Below, piece by piece: positions 1 through 8,998 of a DNA stretch of 64,000 nucleotides. The stretch covers positions 308,712 to 372,711 of the forward strand of contig NZ_RJVB01000003.1 of the NCBI RefSeq assembly GCF_003751505.1, in the 5' to 3' direction. A program made the position numbers and the translations under genes. Position 1 is the first letter of the stretch, and the number at the start of each line of letters is the position of its first letter. The notes under the pieces are model-generated. The model was not told where the DNA came from, did not search any database, and was given only the letters and a program-made list of their open reading frames with translations. The DNA is from Erwinia sp. JUb26. GTDB lineage: Bacteria; Pseudomonadota; Gammaproteobacteria; Enterobacterales; Enterobacteriaceae.

Positions 1-324
1 GTCTCAATGGCGTCGCGCAATCAGGCACTTTACACCTATGAAAAGGTGGTGCGCAGCGCATTTGGTGAAGTGAATGACGATCTTGATGCGATTACGCGCT
101 ACCAGCAGCAGCTGGTTGAACTGGAAAAGCAACAGCAGGTGGTAAGTGAAGCGCTGCGGATTGCCAGCAATCGCTATCGCAACGGCTACGCCTCGTATCT
201 GGACGAGCTGGATGCTCAGCGCACGCTGTTCAGCACCCAGCTCAGCGTGGTGCAGGCGAAAAATAACCTGCTGCTGGCGCAGATCGACCTTTATCGCGCG
301 CTGGGCGGCGGCTGGCAGCAGTAA
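1..324 (+). CDS. Outer-membrane efflux channel (OprM/NodT-type TolC family), C-terminal part
   Basis: The reading frame is open from the left edge, so only the last ~107 codons are present. The visible part is a long amphipathic helix pair typical of outer-membrane factors of tripartite efflux pumps: the region around RYRNGYASYLDELDAQRTLF is the conserved helix motif, and the protein ends in ALGGGWQQ, the usual OprM/CusC-type ending. The protein would form the trimeric outer-membrane exit duct for a pump whose membrane-fusion and inner-membrane subunits are expected to the left of the window. It converges with the c-di-GMP gene across a 42-base gap. Family call is firm; substrate and specific name cannot be told from this fragment. 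Confidence 0.85.
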   Translation, partial: VSMASRNQALYTYEKVVRSAFGEVNDDLDAITRYQQQLVELEKQQQVVSEALRIASNRYRNGYASYLDELDAQRTLFSTQLSVVQAKNNLLLAQIDLYRALGGGWQQ

Positions 325-366
325 CGTCCAGCCCGTTCTCAGTTCCGAATCTCAGCCCCGAACGCG

Positions 367-2376
367 TCAACTAAACAGATGGACCAGCCGATCGGGGGTC
401 TGGGAGCGGGAAAAATACCAGCCCTGAAAACGATGACACCCCATGTCGCACAGGGCTGAAAACTGCGTTTCTTCTTCCACGCCCTCGGCGACAATATGGA
501 TCCCCAGCGCTTGGCACATGGCGATCATCGCGCGGATCGCCATCAGATGATCCGGGTTGCGCTCCATATCCATCACAAACGATCGATCGATTTTAACCTC
601 GCCGATCCCCAGCTTGCGCAGCCCGGTCAGCGATGCCATGCCCGTACCAAAGTTATCCAGTGCGATATTAATCCGCATGTCCCGCAGCGCGGTGAGCTTT
701 CGCTGAACGTCGTCGATATCGCTGGCCAGCGCCGACTCCAGGATTTCAAAACTCAGCCGTTGGGGATCGATACCGCTGCGGCTCACGATGCGCTGCGTCT
801 GACGGATAAAATCACTGCGTTTGAGCTGGCGCGGGCTGATATTGACCGAGACGCGCACCGTTTCCATTCCGGGCTGGGTCTGCCACTGCTTCAGCTGCGC
901 GCAGGTTTTTTCCAGAACCCATTCGCTGATGTTAAGGATCAGCCCGCTGTTTTCCGCTACCGGGATAAAGGTCGCCGGGGAGATCAGCCGACCATCCGGC
1001 GTGCGCCAGCGCAGCAGGGCTTCCAGGCAGGTGACGCTGCCGCAACGGGAAAACTGCGGCTGATACTCAAGGAAAAATTCGTCTTCTTTCAGCGCGCGCC
1101 GTAAACCGTTTTCGATAGTATCGCGCTGACGCTGTTCTTCACGCAGGCGTGTTGACCAGAACATCCACTTGCGCTGATTCTTTTTGGAGTAGTACTGAGC
1201 CATATCGGCCTTGTGCATCATTTCGGCGATGGGCGCAAGGTCGTGACGATAAAGATAGATGCCGATGCTGCTGGTGATATTAAGCTGGTTATCGTCGATG
1301 ATGACGTCATGCTCCAGATTCTGCAGCAGGCGCTCGGCGAGAACGGTCAGTTTACCGCGTGCGTCCTGATAGCTGTCGCCGAGGTCGGTGACCAGAACAG
1401 CAAATTCGTCACCGCCGAGACGCGAAAGCGCATCGTGGCTGCGCAGGGTGCCACGCAGGCGCTGGGCGATGATTTTCAGCAGTTCGTCGCCGGCGTTGTG
1501 GCCCAGCGTGTCGTTCACCTCTTTAAAGCGGGTCAGGTCAAGATAGAGCAGGGCGGAAAACTGCTGGCGATCGGCCTGGCTGCGTGCCTGCTCAATTTTG
1601 TCGTAAAAACGGTTGCGGTTATCGAGTTGAGTTAACGGATCCTGCCAGGCCAGCTGGAGCATCTCGCGTTCGCGACGCTTTTTCTCGGTGATGTCCTTCG
1701 CCTTGCCCAGCATTTCCAGTACCGTGCCCGACTCGCTGTGGCGCACCGCCTTGCCGTGATTGAGGATCCAGCGCTGGCGTCCAGCGGGGTCGACAACGCG
1801 GTATTCACAGTGAAAAAGGGGAGTCTGGCCGGAGAGGTGATTTAAGAAATGCTGTTTGGTGGCGGCGAGATCGTCCGGGTGGATCAGATTGAACATCGCA
1901 TCCTGATGATGCGTGAGGCGTTTATCTTCAAAGCCGAAAAGCCGGTTCCAGTCCTGATTATGGGAGATAATTCCGCTGGCGATATCCCATAACCAGAATC
2001 CCTCTTCCGTGAGCTCCAGCGTCTGTTCCAGACGCCAGCGTGAAAGCGACTCTTCACGCTGTGCCTGCACCTCGGTGGTAATATCCGTGGCAATCAGCAG
2101 CTGGCCCGGCGTGGCCTGAGGTTCGCTGATGGTGACGCAGCGCGTCCGTAACCAAAGAGGCACGCTGCCCGTGGACAGATCGAGCTGCGCGCAGTCCTCA
2201 GTCAGCGTTTTAGCCAGCTGTCCGGTTGCCAACAGATGATGATAGAGCCGCTCACCCGGATGGTTGGCAAAGGTCAGCATCAAGCCGCCGTCGACGATGA
2301 AAATCGCATTGCTACTGTGTTCAATAATCTGTTCAAAAATTAAAAAACTGTCTTCAGGAAGGCGATATCGATGCAT
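367..2376 (-). CDS. PAS-GGDEF-EAL cyclic-di-GMP signalling protein
   Basis: A 669-residue soluble protein with no obvious membrane span. Order: an N-terminal PAS-like region (about 10-100), a second PAS/PAC segment (about 110-235), GGDEF (about 240-400) and EAL (about 415-669). The GGDEF motif is intact (RLGGDEF) and is preceded at the proper distance by an RxxD inhibitory site (RSHD), so diguanylate cyclase activity with product feedback is plausible. The EAL domain keeps EALLRW, SVNIS, KIDRSF, AEGVE and FQGWYF, but the usual DDFGTG loop reads DNFGTG, changing one metal-binding aspartate. It may therefore have weak phosphodiesterase activity or only bind c-di-GMP. Convergent with the efflux gene; the function-specific name is not assignable. 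Confidence 0.9.
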   Translation of the reverse strand: MHRYRLPEDSFLIFEQIIEHSSNAIFIVDGGLMLTFANHPGERLYHHLLATGQLAKTLTEDCAQLDLSTGSVPLWLRTRCVTISEPQATPGQLLIATDITTEVQAQREESLSRWRLEQTLELTEEGFWLWDIASGIISHNQDWNRLFGFEDKRLTHHQDAMFNLIHPDDLAATKQHFLNHLSGQTPLFHCEYRVVDPAGRQRWILNHGKAVRHSESGTVLEMLGKAKDITEKKRREREMLQLAWQDPLTQLDNRNRFYDKIEQARSQADRQQFSALLYLDLTRFKEVNDTLGHNAGDELLKIIAQRLRGTLRSHDALSRLGGDEFAVLVTDLGDSYQDARGKLTVLAERLLQNLEHDVIIDDNQLNITSSIGIYLYRHDLAPIAEMMHKADMAQYYSKKNQRKWMFWSTRLREEQRQRDTIENGLRRALKEDEFFLEYQPQFSRCGSVTCLEALLRWRTPDGRLISPATFIPVAENSGLILNISEWVLEKTCAQLKQWQTQPGMETVRVSVNISPRQLKRSDFIRQTQRIVSRSGIDPQRLSFEILESALASDIDDVQRKLTALRDMRINIALDNFGTGMASLTGLRKLGIGEVKIDRSFVMDMERNPDHLMAIRAMIAMCQALGIHIVAEGVEEETQFSALCDMGCHRFQGWYFSRSQTPDRLVHLFS

Positions 2377-2928
2377 GATAAACCTGGTCGCGCAGCAGGA
2401 TAATTTGGCGATGCCGTTGAATGAGCGCCAGCATTATTCAGTCTTTTTTCATGCAAGTCTATCGGGGTGGCGAGAAAAGAAGCACCCGAATAGCCTGTTG
2501 AAAGAATTCCCTATTTTATCTCTTAAATTGCTTAAAATTGGTCGAATAATTCAGGGTCAACGGTATTCACCGTATTTATCAATTGTGCTAATGTTTTTTG
2601 AGGTGCCTGGTTTCGTCACCTTAGCCGACGTTCAGGTGTGATGACAAAAAGGAATATCTTATAGCCAATCGGGCCAGTGTTAACTGATTGGCCGTGTTAA
2701 TATGTTTATTCCCTATGTTATCATTGTTTTTTAACTTGTTTTAGCGGTATCTGGTGCGATTGGGTTGATAAAAACAGGCTGCTGATGATTTTTTCAGGTT
2801 AATTATTCTTTATTTAACGACCGATGATCTTGACTCAGAGGGTCGTTTTCTTAAATTTTTTGAAATGGATTTCGGACAGGTTTCTGGTCATCGAACAGGG
2901 CAGTTTTGCTAACACGCTGCGGCTTAAC
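2377..2928. other. Intergenic region upstream of the c-di-GMP gene and the small membrane ORFs
   Basis: About 550 bases, clearly A+T-richer than the flanking genes. It holds the divergent promoter regions of the PAS-GGDEF-EAL gene (leftward) and of the small ORFs (rightward). A weak hairpin with arms at 2816-2822 and 2841-2847 (AACGACC/GGTCGTT), followed by a short T-rich stretch, lies just before the first small ORF. No convincing gene was seen. Confidence 0.5.
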
Positions 2929-3081
2929 ATGAAAAAAAGTTCTGAATCTGGCTCCGAATCTGAAGCTGAAAAACACGCACGGGTACCGCTTGATGATGCC
3001 CCATTTGCGATAGTGGTACTTGCAGTCACCTCTTTTACTCTTATAATCTTTGTCCTCACCATAACGTTACTGATGTCATGA
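2929..3081 (+). CDS. Small single-span membrane protein (50 aa), unknown
   Basis: The frame could extend up to 2824, but residues before the internal methionine at 2929 look random and an upstream hairpin overlaps them, so the 50-residue form starting MKKSSESGS is preferred. It has a polar, charged N-terminus (Ser/Glu/Lys-rich, about 1-22) followed by one hydrophobic helix (about residues 25-48) running to the C-terminus. No strong Shine-Dalgarno sequence is visible before either start, which lowers confidence. It lies 51 bases upstream of a second small single-span ORF on the same strand, and the pair may be one transcription unit. I recognise no family. Confidence 0.4.
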   Translation: MKKSSESGSESEAEKHARVPLDDAPFAIVVLAVTSFTLIIFVLTITLLMS

Positions 3082-3132
3082 TTTTCCAGGCGGCATCCTG
3101 ACGTGTTGATTATCCAAAGGATTGAGGATTGC

Positions 3133-3306
3133 ATGGAATCCAGAGACGATAAATTACTGGCGTTGGTCGGACTGCTTACCGCTGGGCTGATTACTGTTAC
3201 GGTACTGTTTACCCTGACCTGGCTTTCAGACGTGCGGTATCCCGCTGAACAGCCGCTGGACACCCGAACCTGTCCCTCTTCGCTGCATTACTCTTCCCGA
3301 TCCTGA
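3133..3306 (+). CDS. Small single-span membrane protein (57 aa), unknown
   Basis: The start MESRDDKLLA at 3133 is chosen because GAGG lies eight bases upstream; an ATG-less extension to 3103 has no such signal. The protein has a short charged N-terminus, one hydrophobic helix (about residues 8-29, LLALVGLLTAGLITVTVLF) and a polar tail of about 28 residues containing one cysteine. It overlaps by 19 bases, tail to tail, with the GH1-like gene on the other strand. It resembles the first small ORF only in general design. No family recognised; the good ribosome-binding site makes it the more credible of the two. Confidence 0.5.
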   Translation: MESRDDKLLALVGLLTAGLITVTVLFTLTWLSDVRYPAEQPLDTRTCPSSLHYSSRS

Positions 3307-4451
3307 TTCTGCTTTAGTTTTATCTGCTGGCTGCGAAGCGCCAGCGCGCAGGCTTCGTTGATTGTTCGATTGCCGTTAGCGTCGGGCAACCCAAACAGCC
3401 CCGCCGGTGAGCGACGATCGTCGTCCCAGCTGGGGTAGTCAACCAGCGGATAGAGCGAAATACCTTCCACTTCGACCCCCAGATCGAGTGCCGTTCTGAC
3501 TTCATCACACACCCGGTTCAGCCAGTCCGCGCAGCGGGCTGCTTCGGCACCGGTCTCCGCCAGCAGAATGGGGCGCTGATAGCGCTGTCCGATGTCCTGC
3601 AGCAGCCGGTGAAGCGGGCGGTAATCGGGGTGATGCGGCTCCAGCGGATCGCCATTGTGAAACCACTGATGATCGGGATACCAGGTCAGGCCAATAATAT
3701 TCAGTAAATCCTTCTGGCCACCCAGTTCCGGCAGGCTGCGGCCACCGATCCAGTCCCATACTTCAAACTGTGCCTCGTGCTGCTGCTGCGCTGCACTTTT
3801 CGCCGCGCCGGAATAGCCGGATGCCGCAACGTGCACCAGCGGATCGGTAATCACAAACCGGGCTTCAGGCAGCTCATGACGTATACCGTGCATCGCCGCG
3901 ATCGCGGCTTTAGCAAGCTGCTGCTTCAGCTCGCGCCCTCGGCCCGTTTCGAACGGGTTAAACCAGGCGATTTCAGCTCCGGCCCAGGACCAGAATGAGA
4001 TCTGATTCATCGGTGAAATCAGCGGTTGAATCTCCCCTTCCTCGCGCAGCAGGCGGGCGAATGCCGTGGCGAAGGCCGCGAAGCGGTCAACAAATTCAGG
4101 CTGCCAGATATCCAGCCCGTCCGGCCAGCCAAAATGTGCCAGTTCCCAGATCATCTGAATATGGTGTTTTTTTGCCGCCTGCAGCTGCGGCAGAAAGCTG
4201 TCCCAGCAGTATTCACCCGGCGACGTTTCAATCAGATACCAGCGAGCACCGTCGCGCGCGGTCAGCAGCTGATGCTCCGCCAGCAGTGCATAATCTTTAT
4301 CCAGTAAGGTATCGTGGCCGCTGTTGATCATCAGATCGGCGCGCTTACCGGGTGAACGGCAGGCGCTCGAACACGGGAAACTGCCCTGGAAAAAACTCTG
4401 AAACAGCCGCGGATGATGTCGGGAGCTTGAGGAGTGGGTGTCATCACACAT
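3288..4451 (-). CDS. GH1-like (beta-glucosidase-type) TIM-barrel protein
   Basis: A 387-residue cytosolic protein. Start chosen at 4451 because AGGAG lies at good distance upstream; the longer frame to 4640 runs into the clsC promoter and gene. Features of the glycoside hydrolase family 1-like group of plant-associated bacteria are visible: WELAHFGWPDGLDIW, ISPMNQISFWSWAGAE, IIGLTWYPDHQW, and a strand ending ILLAETGAE whose Glu is the likely nucleophile. At the position where GH1 enzymes have an Asn-Glu pair (acid/base), this protein has Asn-Gln (MNQIS). It may thus be a hydrolase needing no general acid, as in myrosinases, or a non-catalytic sugar-binding protein. It is divergent from clsC. 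The substrate is unknown. Confidence 0.7.
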   Translation of the reverse strand: MCDDTHSSSSRHHPRLFQSFFQGSFPCSSACRSPGKRADLMINSGHDTLLDKDYALLAEHQLLTARDGARWYLIETSPGEYCWDSFLPQLQAAKKHHIQMIWELAHFGWPDGLDIWQPEFVDRFAAFATAFARLLREEGEIQPLISPMNQISFWSWAGAEIAWFNPFETGRGRELKQQLAKAAIAAMHGIRHELPEARFVITDPLVHVAASGYSGAAKSAAQQQHEAQFEVWDWIGGRSLPELGGQKDLLNIIGLTWYPDHQWFHNGDPLEPHHPDYRPLHRLLQDIGQRYQRPILLAETGAEAARCADWLNRVCDEVRTALDLGVEVEGISLYPLVDYPSWDDDRRSPAGLFGLPDANGNRTINEACALALRSQQIKLKQNQDREE

Positions 4452-4575
4452 AATGCTCTCCTGCTTGCAGAACTGAGCGGAACGATGGGATAAGTCTAGA
4501 CTAAGATAGCGATCGGGCCCGAGGATGACGGAAGCCGCTAACGATGATTGACCGTAACGCCGTAAAGGACAGAAG

Positions 4576-6042
4576 ATGAGTGAAGTGACCGTTTCAAAGC
4601 AAACCGATGTCGACGGCTTTACCCGCCTTGCCCAGGCCATCAGGCCGCTGGTTTCAGGACACCCTCAGAACAGCGGTGTTTATCCTCTGGCAGAAGGCCT
4701 GGATGCGTTTGCCGCACGCTATCTACTGATTGCGATGGCAGAGAAAACGTTGGATATACAATATTATATCTGGGAAAACGATATGTCCGGGCAGCTACTG
4801 TTCAGCGCCGTGCTGGATGCCGCACGGCGCGGTGTGTGCGTTCGGCTGCTGCTGGATGATAATAATACGCTGGGGCTGGATAAGACGCTCAGTGCGTTGA
4901 ACAGCCATCCAAATATTGACGTACGCCTGTTCAATCCATTTTCATTTCGCACGCTGCGTCTGTTGGGTTATCTCACGGACTTCGCGCGTTTAAATCGCCG
5001 AATGCACAATAAAAGCTTAACCGTAGACGGTGAGGCGACCATCGTTGGCGGTCGCAACGTGGGCGATAAGTACTTTGGCGCCGGTGACGAGCCGCTGTTT
5101 TCCGATCTGGATGTGCTGGCCGTAGGGCCCGTGGTCCGGGAGGTTGAACTGGATTTTGACCGCTACTGGCAGTGTCGTTCCGTCGCGCCGTTTAGTACGG
5201 TCGTTGATACGGATCCCGGTTCGGAAGCGGATATTGGCCTGCCGGAAGCGTGGCGTGAAAACGAGCAGGTAAAGCACTATTTCACCCGTCTGCAGGAATC
5301 CACGTTCATTACCCGGCTGGAAAGCCGCACGCTGCCGTTTATCTGGGCCAGCACTCGTCTGCTCAGTGACGACCCGCGCAAAGGGTTGGGGCGAGCCAGA
5401 ACGAAAAATCTCTTGCCCCAGCGCTTACTGTCGATCATTGGCCGCCCGCAGCAGCGGCTGGACATTATCTCTGCTTATTTTGTCCCGACCCGCGCCGGGG
5501 TGGCCCAGCTGCTGGCGCTGGTACGCAAGGGGGTGAAAATTGCCATTCTGACCAACTCCCTGGCGGCCAACGATGTTTCCGTGGTGCACGCCGGTTATGC
5601 GAAATGGCGTAAAAAACTGCTGCGTCACGGCATCGCGCTGTATGAGCTGAAGCCGACCAGCACGCGGCCGGGCGGCGTGCTACACGATCGTGGCCTGACC
5701 GGCAATTCCGGCTCCAGCCTGCATGCGAAAACGTTCAGCGTGGACCAGGAAACGGTGTTTATTGGATCGTTTAATTTCGATCCGCGTTCGGCAGTGCTGA
5801 ATACGGAAATGGGGCTGGTGATCGAAAGCGGCGAACTGGCGAACCGCATCCATGAGAATCTGTTGATTAACCTGCGCGAACACGCATGGACGCTGCGGCT
5901 GGATGACTGGGGTAAGGTTAACTGGGTGGAATATCCGGGGCAGGCGGAAGAGATCGTGCATAAACATGAGCCACGCACGCGGTTTATGCAGCGGCTGCTG
6001 GTCAGGCTGGTGTGGCGTCTGCCGATTGAATGGCTGCTTTAG
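4576..6042 (+). CDS. clsC: Cardiolipin synthase C
   Basis: A 488-residue phospholipase D-superfamily protein, close to E. coli ClsC (formerly YmdC) in size and in position next to opgC. Both HKD catalytic motifs are intact: MHNKSLTVDGEATIVGGRN around residue 145 and LHAKTFSVDQETVFIGSFNF around residue 380. The E. coli enzyme makes cardiolipin from phosphatidylglycerol and phosphatidylethanolamine at the inner membrane, with YmdB enhancing it; ymdB is not visible here. The start at 4576 follows an AAGGA ribosome-binding site. It is convergent with opgC, with a GC hairpin in the short gap. Confidence 0.92.
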   Translation: MSEVTVSKQTDVDGFTRLAQAIRPLVSGHPQNSGVYPLAEGLDAFAARYLLIAMAEKTLDIQYYIWENDMSGQLLFSAVLDAARRGVCVRLLLDDNNTLGLDKTLSALNSHPNIDVRLFNPFSFRTLRLLGYLTDFARLNRRMHNKSLTVDGEATIVGGRNVGDKYFGAGDEPLFSDLDVLAVGPVVREVELDFDRYWQCRSVAPFSTVVDTDPGSEADIGLPEAWRENEQVKHYFTRLQESTFITRLESRTLPFIWASTRLLSDDPRKGLGRARTKNLLPQRLLSIIGRPQQRLDIISAYFVPTRAGVAQLLALVRKGVKIAILTNSLAANDVSVVHAGYAKWRKKLLRHGIALYELKPTSTRPGGVLHDRGLTGNSGSSLHAKTFSVDQETVFIGSFNFDPRSAVLNTEMGLVIESGELANRIHENLLINLREHAWTLRLDDWGKVNWVEYPGQAEEIVHKHEPRTRFMQRLLVRLVWRLPIEWLL

Positions 6043-6060
6043 CCCGGCTGAAGCCGGGCC
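6043..6060. terminator. GC hairpin between convergent clsC and opgC
   Basis: A perfect stem GCCCGGC-TGAA-GCCGGGC directly after the clsC stop codon. Neither strand has a T-tract after it, so it is a stabilising or weakly terminating hairpin and not a classic intrinsic terminator. Confidence 0.5.
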
Positions 6061-6066
6061 GGAGCA

Positions 6067-7191
6067 TTAGCGCTGGGACTTGCCGGAAAACAGGAAGCGC
6101 AGCAGCGGAATACGCAAATGGATTTCATACAGCAGAAATGCCACGCCGAACACCATCACCAAACCAACGAAGAAGCCCAGCGTGCTGCTGCCAATTAGCG
6201 GCACGACGAAAATACCGTACAGAATAGTCAGCGGATGGTGCACCAGATAGATAAACAGCGAGGAGTTCACCAGGTAAGTAACGCGCGGCGAATGGGAATT
6301 CAGCATGCGGTGGCCGAAGGAGAACACTACGTTGACCATCCACAGTCCCATCAGCATCGAGGCGATCGCGTCCAGTTCGTACATCCAGCCTTCGCCCGTA
6401 CTCCACTTCAGATTTGCCACATAGGCAGCAAATGCCAGCGCGGCACCTGCAAACGTCCACGGATTCGGCTTCACGAACAGGGCCTTAATGGCCGGATATT
6501 TCCACGCCATCGCGCCGAGCAGGAAGAAGGGCAGGTACATCAACGACTGCATGACCGCCATATTGAACAGGCCATCGGCGGTGACCTGGGGTGCCACGAA
6601 CAGAATCAGTCGGCGGAATGCCCCCCATCCCAATGCGCAAAACAGGATGACGAGGGTTAATTTGCCCCATGTCAGATCGGAATAGTCTGCTTTTGCTCGC
6701 TTGCCGTCGCGCAGCAGTCGGAAAAGCCAGAAGCCGGCAACGGTCAGCACCAGCAGCACCAGCAGGAACCACAGGTGCGAAATCAGATCCCAGACCAGCG
6801 CATTGTACTTCTGATAGGGAGTCATCTGACTCCAGTTGCCAACCTTATTGGTCAGCTCTTTCAGAATAAAGAACTGAGGCACGGTAATCAGCGGAATGGC
6901 GGCCAGCATGGGGATACCGACGCGCTCAACGCGCACCTTCAGCCAGTGCCCGGGGGAGTAGCGCAGAAACAGCATGTAGGAGAAATAGCCCGAGATGACA
7001 AAGAACACCTGCATGCGAAATGCATGGATAAACTCGTTCAGCAACGTCAGCCATTCTGAGGGGGCCGGACTGTTTACTGACCAGTTTTGTGAAGAATAAA
7101 TTAGCGAAAGATGAAAGGGTACGCCCAATAACATCAGCCAGGCGCGAATCGAATCTAAGAAATATTCTCGTTGTGGTGATTTTTTAGTCAT
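6067..7191 (-). CDS. opgC: Osmoregulated periplasmic glucan succinyltransferase OpgC
   Basis: A 374-residue polytopic inner-membrane acyltransferase (acyltransferase-3 family, about ten hydrophobic segments), near the 385 residues of E. coli OpgC/MdoC. It starts KSPQREYFLDSIRAWLMLLGV; the conserved early Arg/His region (FLDSIRAW, PFHLS) is where these acyltransferases keep their functional residues. It transfers succinyl groups from the cytoplasmic side to periplasmic glucans made by OpgGH. Divergent from opgG across a ~240-base region, the same arrangement as in E. coli. Confidence 0.93.
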   Translation of the reverse strand: MTKKSPQREYFLDSIRAWLMLLGVPFHLSLIYSSQNWSVNSPAPSEWLTLLNEFIHAFRMQVFFVISGYFSYMLFLRYSPGHWLKVRVERVGIPMLAAIPLITVPQFFILKELTNKVGNWSQMTPYQKYNALVWDLISHLWFLLVLLVLTVAGFWLFRLLRDGKRAKADYSDLTWGKLTLVILFCALGWGAFRRLILFVAPQVTADGLFNMAVMQSLMYLPFFLLGAMAWKYPAIKALFVKPNPWTFAGAALAFAAYVANLKWSTGEGWMYELDAIASMLMGLWMVNVVFSFGHRMLNSHSPRVTYLVNSSLFIYLVHHPLTILYGIFVVPLIGSSTLGFFVGLVMVFGVAFLLYEIHLRIPLLRFLFSGKSQR

Positions 7192-7432
7192 AATTATCCA
7201 ATTTTCAACACGTTATATTACTGGTTCACCCTGAGCCAGCCTAAAGCTTGATGCTTACTTTAATAGAGTAAACGCAGGTATACTATCAGTCGAATCTGTA
7301 TCCGCTAACCACTTGAGATTACGGCGCTTGCGCGTTCGGAATAGTGGAACAAAAACGCGGTCAGGCTGTCGGAATGCTTAATTATCCATTAAGATGTTTA
7401 GGATTGATTTTCGCACCCGTAAAGGGGGGGTT

Positions 7433-8998
7433 GTGCTGATTAAAATGAACAATAAACCAAAACTTATGCAGCTACGTTGGGTTGGTGCAGCAGTTTTGCT
7501 TGCAATGTATGCCAATTCAGGATGGGCATTTAGCATTGACGACGTTGCAAAACAGGCAAAGGATCTGGCCGGAAAAGGTTACGAAGCGCCGAAGAGTAAT
7601 TTGCCTTCTCAGCTGCGCGATATGAAATATGCCGACTATCAGCAGATTCAGTTTAATCATGACAAAGCTTACTGGGGTAAGCTGAAGACGCCTTTCAAGC
7701 TTGAGTTTTATCATCAGGGCATGTACTTCGATTTGCCGGTCAAACTCAATGAAGTGACCGCCAACAGCGTTCGCGCCATCAAATATTCACCTGACTATTT
7801 CAATTTCGGCAATGTGCCGCACGATCCGGACACCCTGAAGAACCTTGGTTTTGCCGGGTTTAAAGTGCTGTATCCGCTGAACAGTAAAGACAAGAAAGAC
7901 GAGATCAGCAGCTTCCTCGGCGCCAGCTATTTCCGTGTGATCGGTGCAGGCCAGGTGTACGGTCTGTCCGCACGCGGCCTGGCGATTGATACCGCGCTGC
8001 CATCCGGTGAAGAGTTCCCACGCTTTAAAGAGTACTGGATTGAACGCCCTAAGCCGCAGGATAAACATCTGGTTATCTATGCGCTGCTGGACTCGCCGCG
8101 CGCGACCGGGGCCTATCGCTTCCTGATCTCGCCGGGTAAAGACAGTACCGTGGACGTCACCTCTAAGGTGTATCTGCGCGATAAAGTCGGCAAGCTGGGC
8201 GTTGCGCCACTAACCAGCATGTACCTGTTTGGTGCTAACCAGCCGTCGTCGGTGACCAACTACCGTAAAGAGCTGCACGATTCAAACGGCCTGTCGATTC
8301 ACGCCGGAAACGGTGAATGGATCTGGCGTCCGCTGAACAACCCGCGCCACCTCGCCGTCAGTACCTTCACCGTGGAAAACCCACGTGGGTTTGGATTGCT
8401 GCAGCGCGGACGTGATTTCAGCCAGTATCAGGATCTGGACGATCGTTACGATCTGCGCCCAAGCGGCTGGATCGAGCCGAAAGGCGACTGGGGCAAAGGC
8501 CGCGTCGAGCTGGTAGAAATTCCAACCACCGATGAAACCAACGATAACATCGTGGCGTTCTGGAGCCCGGAAAGCCTGCCGGAGCCGGGTAAAGAGATGA
8601 ACTTCTCCTACCGCCTGCACTTCACGCGCGATGAAAGCCTGCTGCATTCACCGGAAACGGCCTACGTTAAAGACACGCTGCGCTCTACCGGCGACGTGAA
8701 ACAGTCTAATCTGGTGCGCCAGCCGGACGGCACCGTGGCCTTTATCGTCGACTTTATGGGCCCGGAAATGAGCAAGCTGGCGCAGGATACACCGGTCACG
8801 CCGCAGGTGAGCATCGGTAATAACGGTGAGCTGGTGGAAAACAGCGTCCGTTATAACCCGGTCACTAAAGGCTGGCGTCTGGTGATGCGTTTGCGCGTGA
8901 AAGACAATAAACAGCCGACTGAGATGCGTGCTGCACTGGTTAACGGTGATAAGACGCTGACAGAAACCTGGAGCTACCAGCTGCCTGCCAATGAATAA
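7433..8998 (+). CDS. opgG: Periplasmic glucan biosynthesis protein OpgG
   Basis: A 521-residue periplasmic protein needed for branching or processing of the beta-1,2-glucan backbone. A cleavable signal peptide is clear ([19 protein letters not shown], mature FSIDDVAKQ), followed by the highly conserved [20 protein letters not shown] and [19 protein letters not shown] regions. I prefer a GTG start at 7433 because a run of seven G lies about three bases upstream; an ATG at 7445 (MNNKPK) is the alternative and is within one signal-peptide length. The last bases overlap the opgH start (ATGAATAA), so the two are translationally coupled. Confidence 0.93.
   Translation: MLIKMNNKPKLMQLRWVGAAVLLAMYANSGWAFSIDDVAKQAKDLAGKGYEAPKSNLPSQLRDMKYADYQQIQFNHDKAYWGKLKTPFKLEFYHQGMYFDLPVKLNEVTANSVRAIKYSPDYFNFGNVPHDPDTLKNLGFAGFKVLYPLNSKDKKDEISSFLGASYFRVIGAGQVYGLSARGLAIDTALPSGEEFPRFKEYWIERPKPQDKHLVIYALLDSPRATGAYRFLISPGKDSTVDVTSKVYLRDKVGKLGVAPLTSMYLFGANQPSSVTNYRKELHDSNGLSIHAGNGEWIWRPLNNPRHLAVSTFTVENPRGFGLLQRGRDFSQYQDLDDRYDLRPSGWIEPKGDWGKGRVELVEIPTTDETNDNIVAFWSPESLPEPGKEMNFSYRLHFTRDESLLHSPETAYVKDTLRSTGDVKQSNLVRQPDGTVAFIVDFMGPEMSKLAQDTPVTPQVSIGNNGELVENSVRYNPVTKGWRLVMRLRVKDNKQPTEMRAALVNGDKTLTETWSYQLPANE

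Noticed and set aside
2835..3263. 142-residue minus-strand ORF opposite the small membrane ORFs
   Set aside because: Its translation is Ser/Thr-rich without domain structure, and the + strand frames have better hydrophobic organisation and one good ribosome-binding site.
4452..4640. N-terminal extension of the GH1-like protein to 4640
   Set aside because: It overlaps the clsC promoter and start; the internal ATG at 4451 has a good AGGAG site and the extension is not protein-like.
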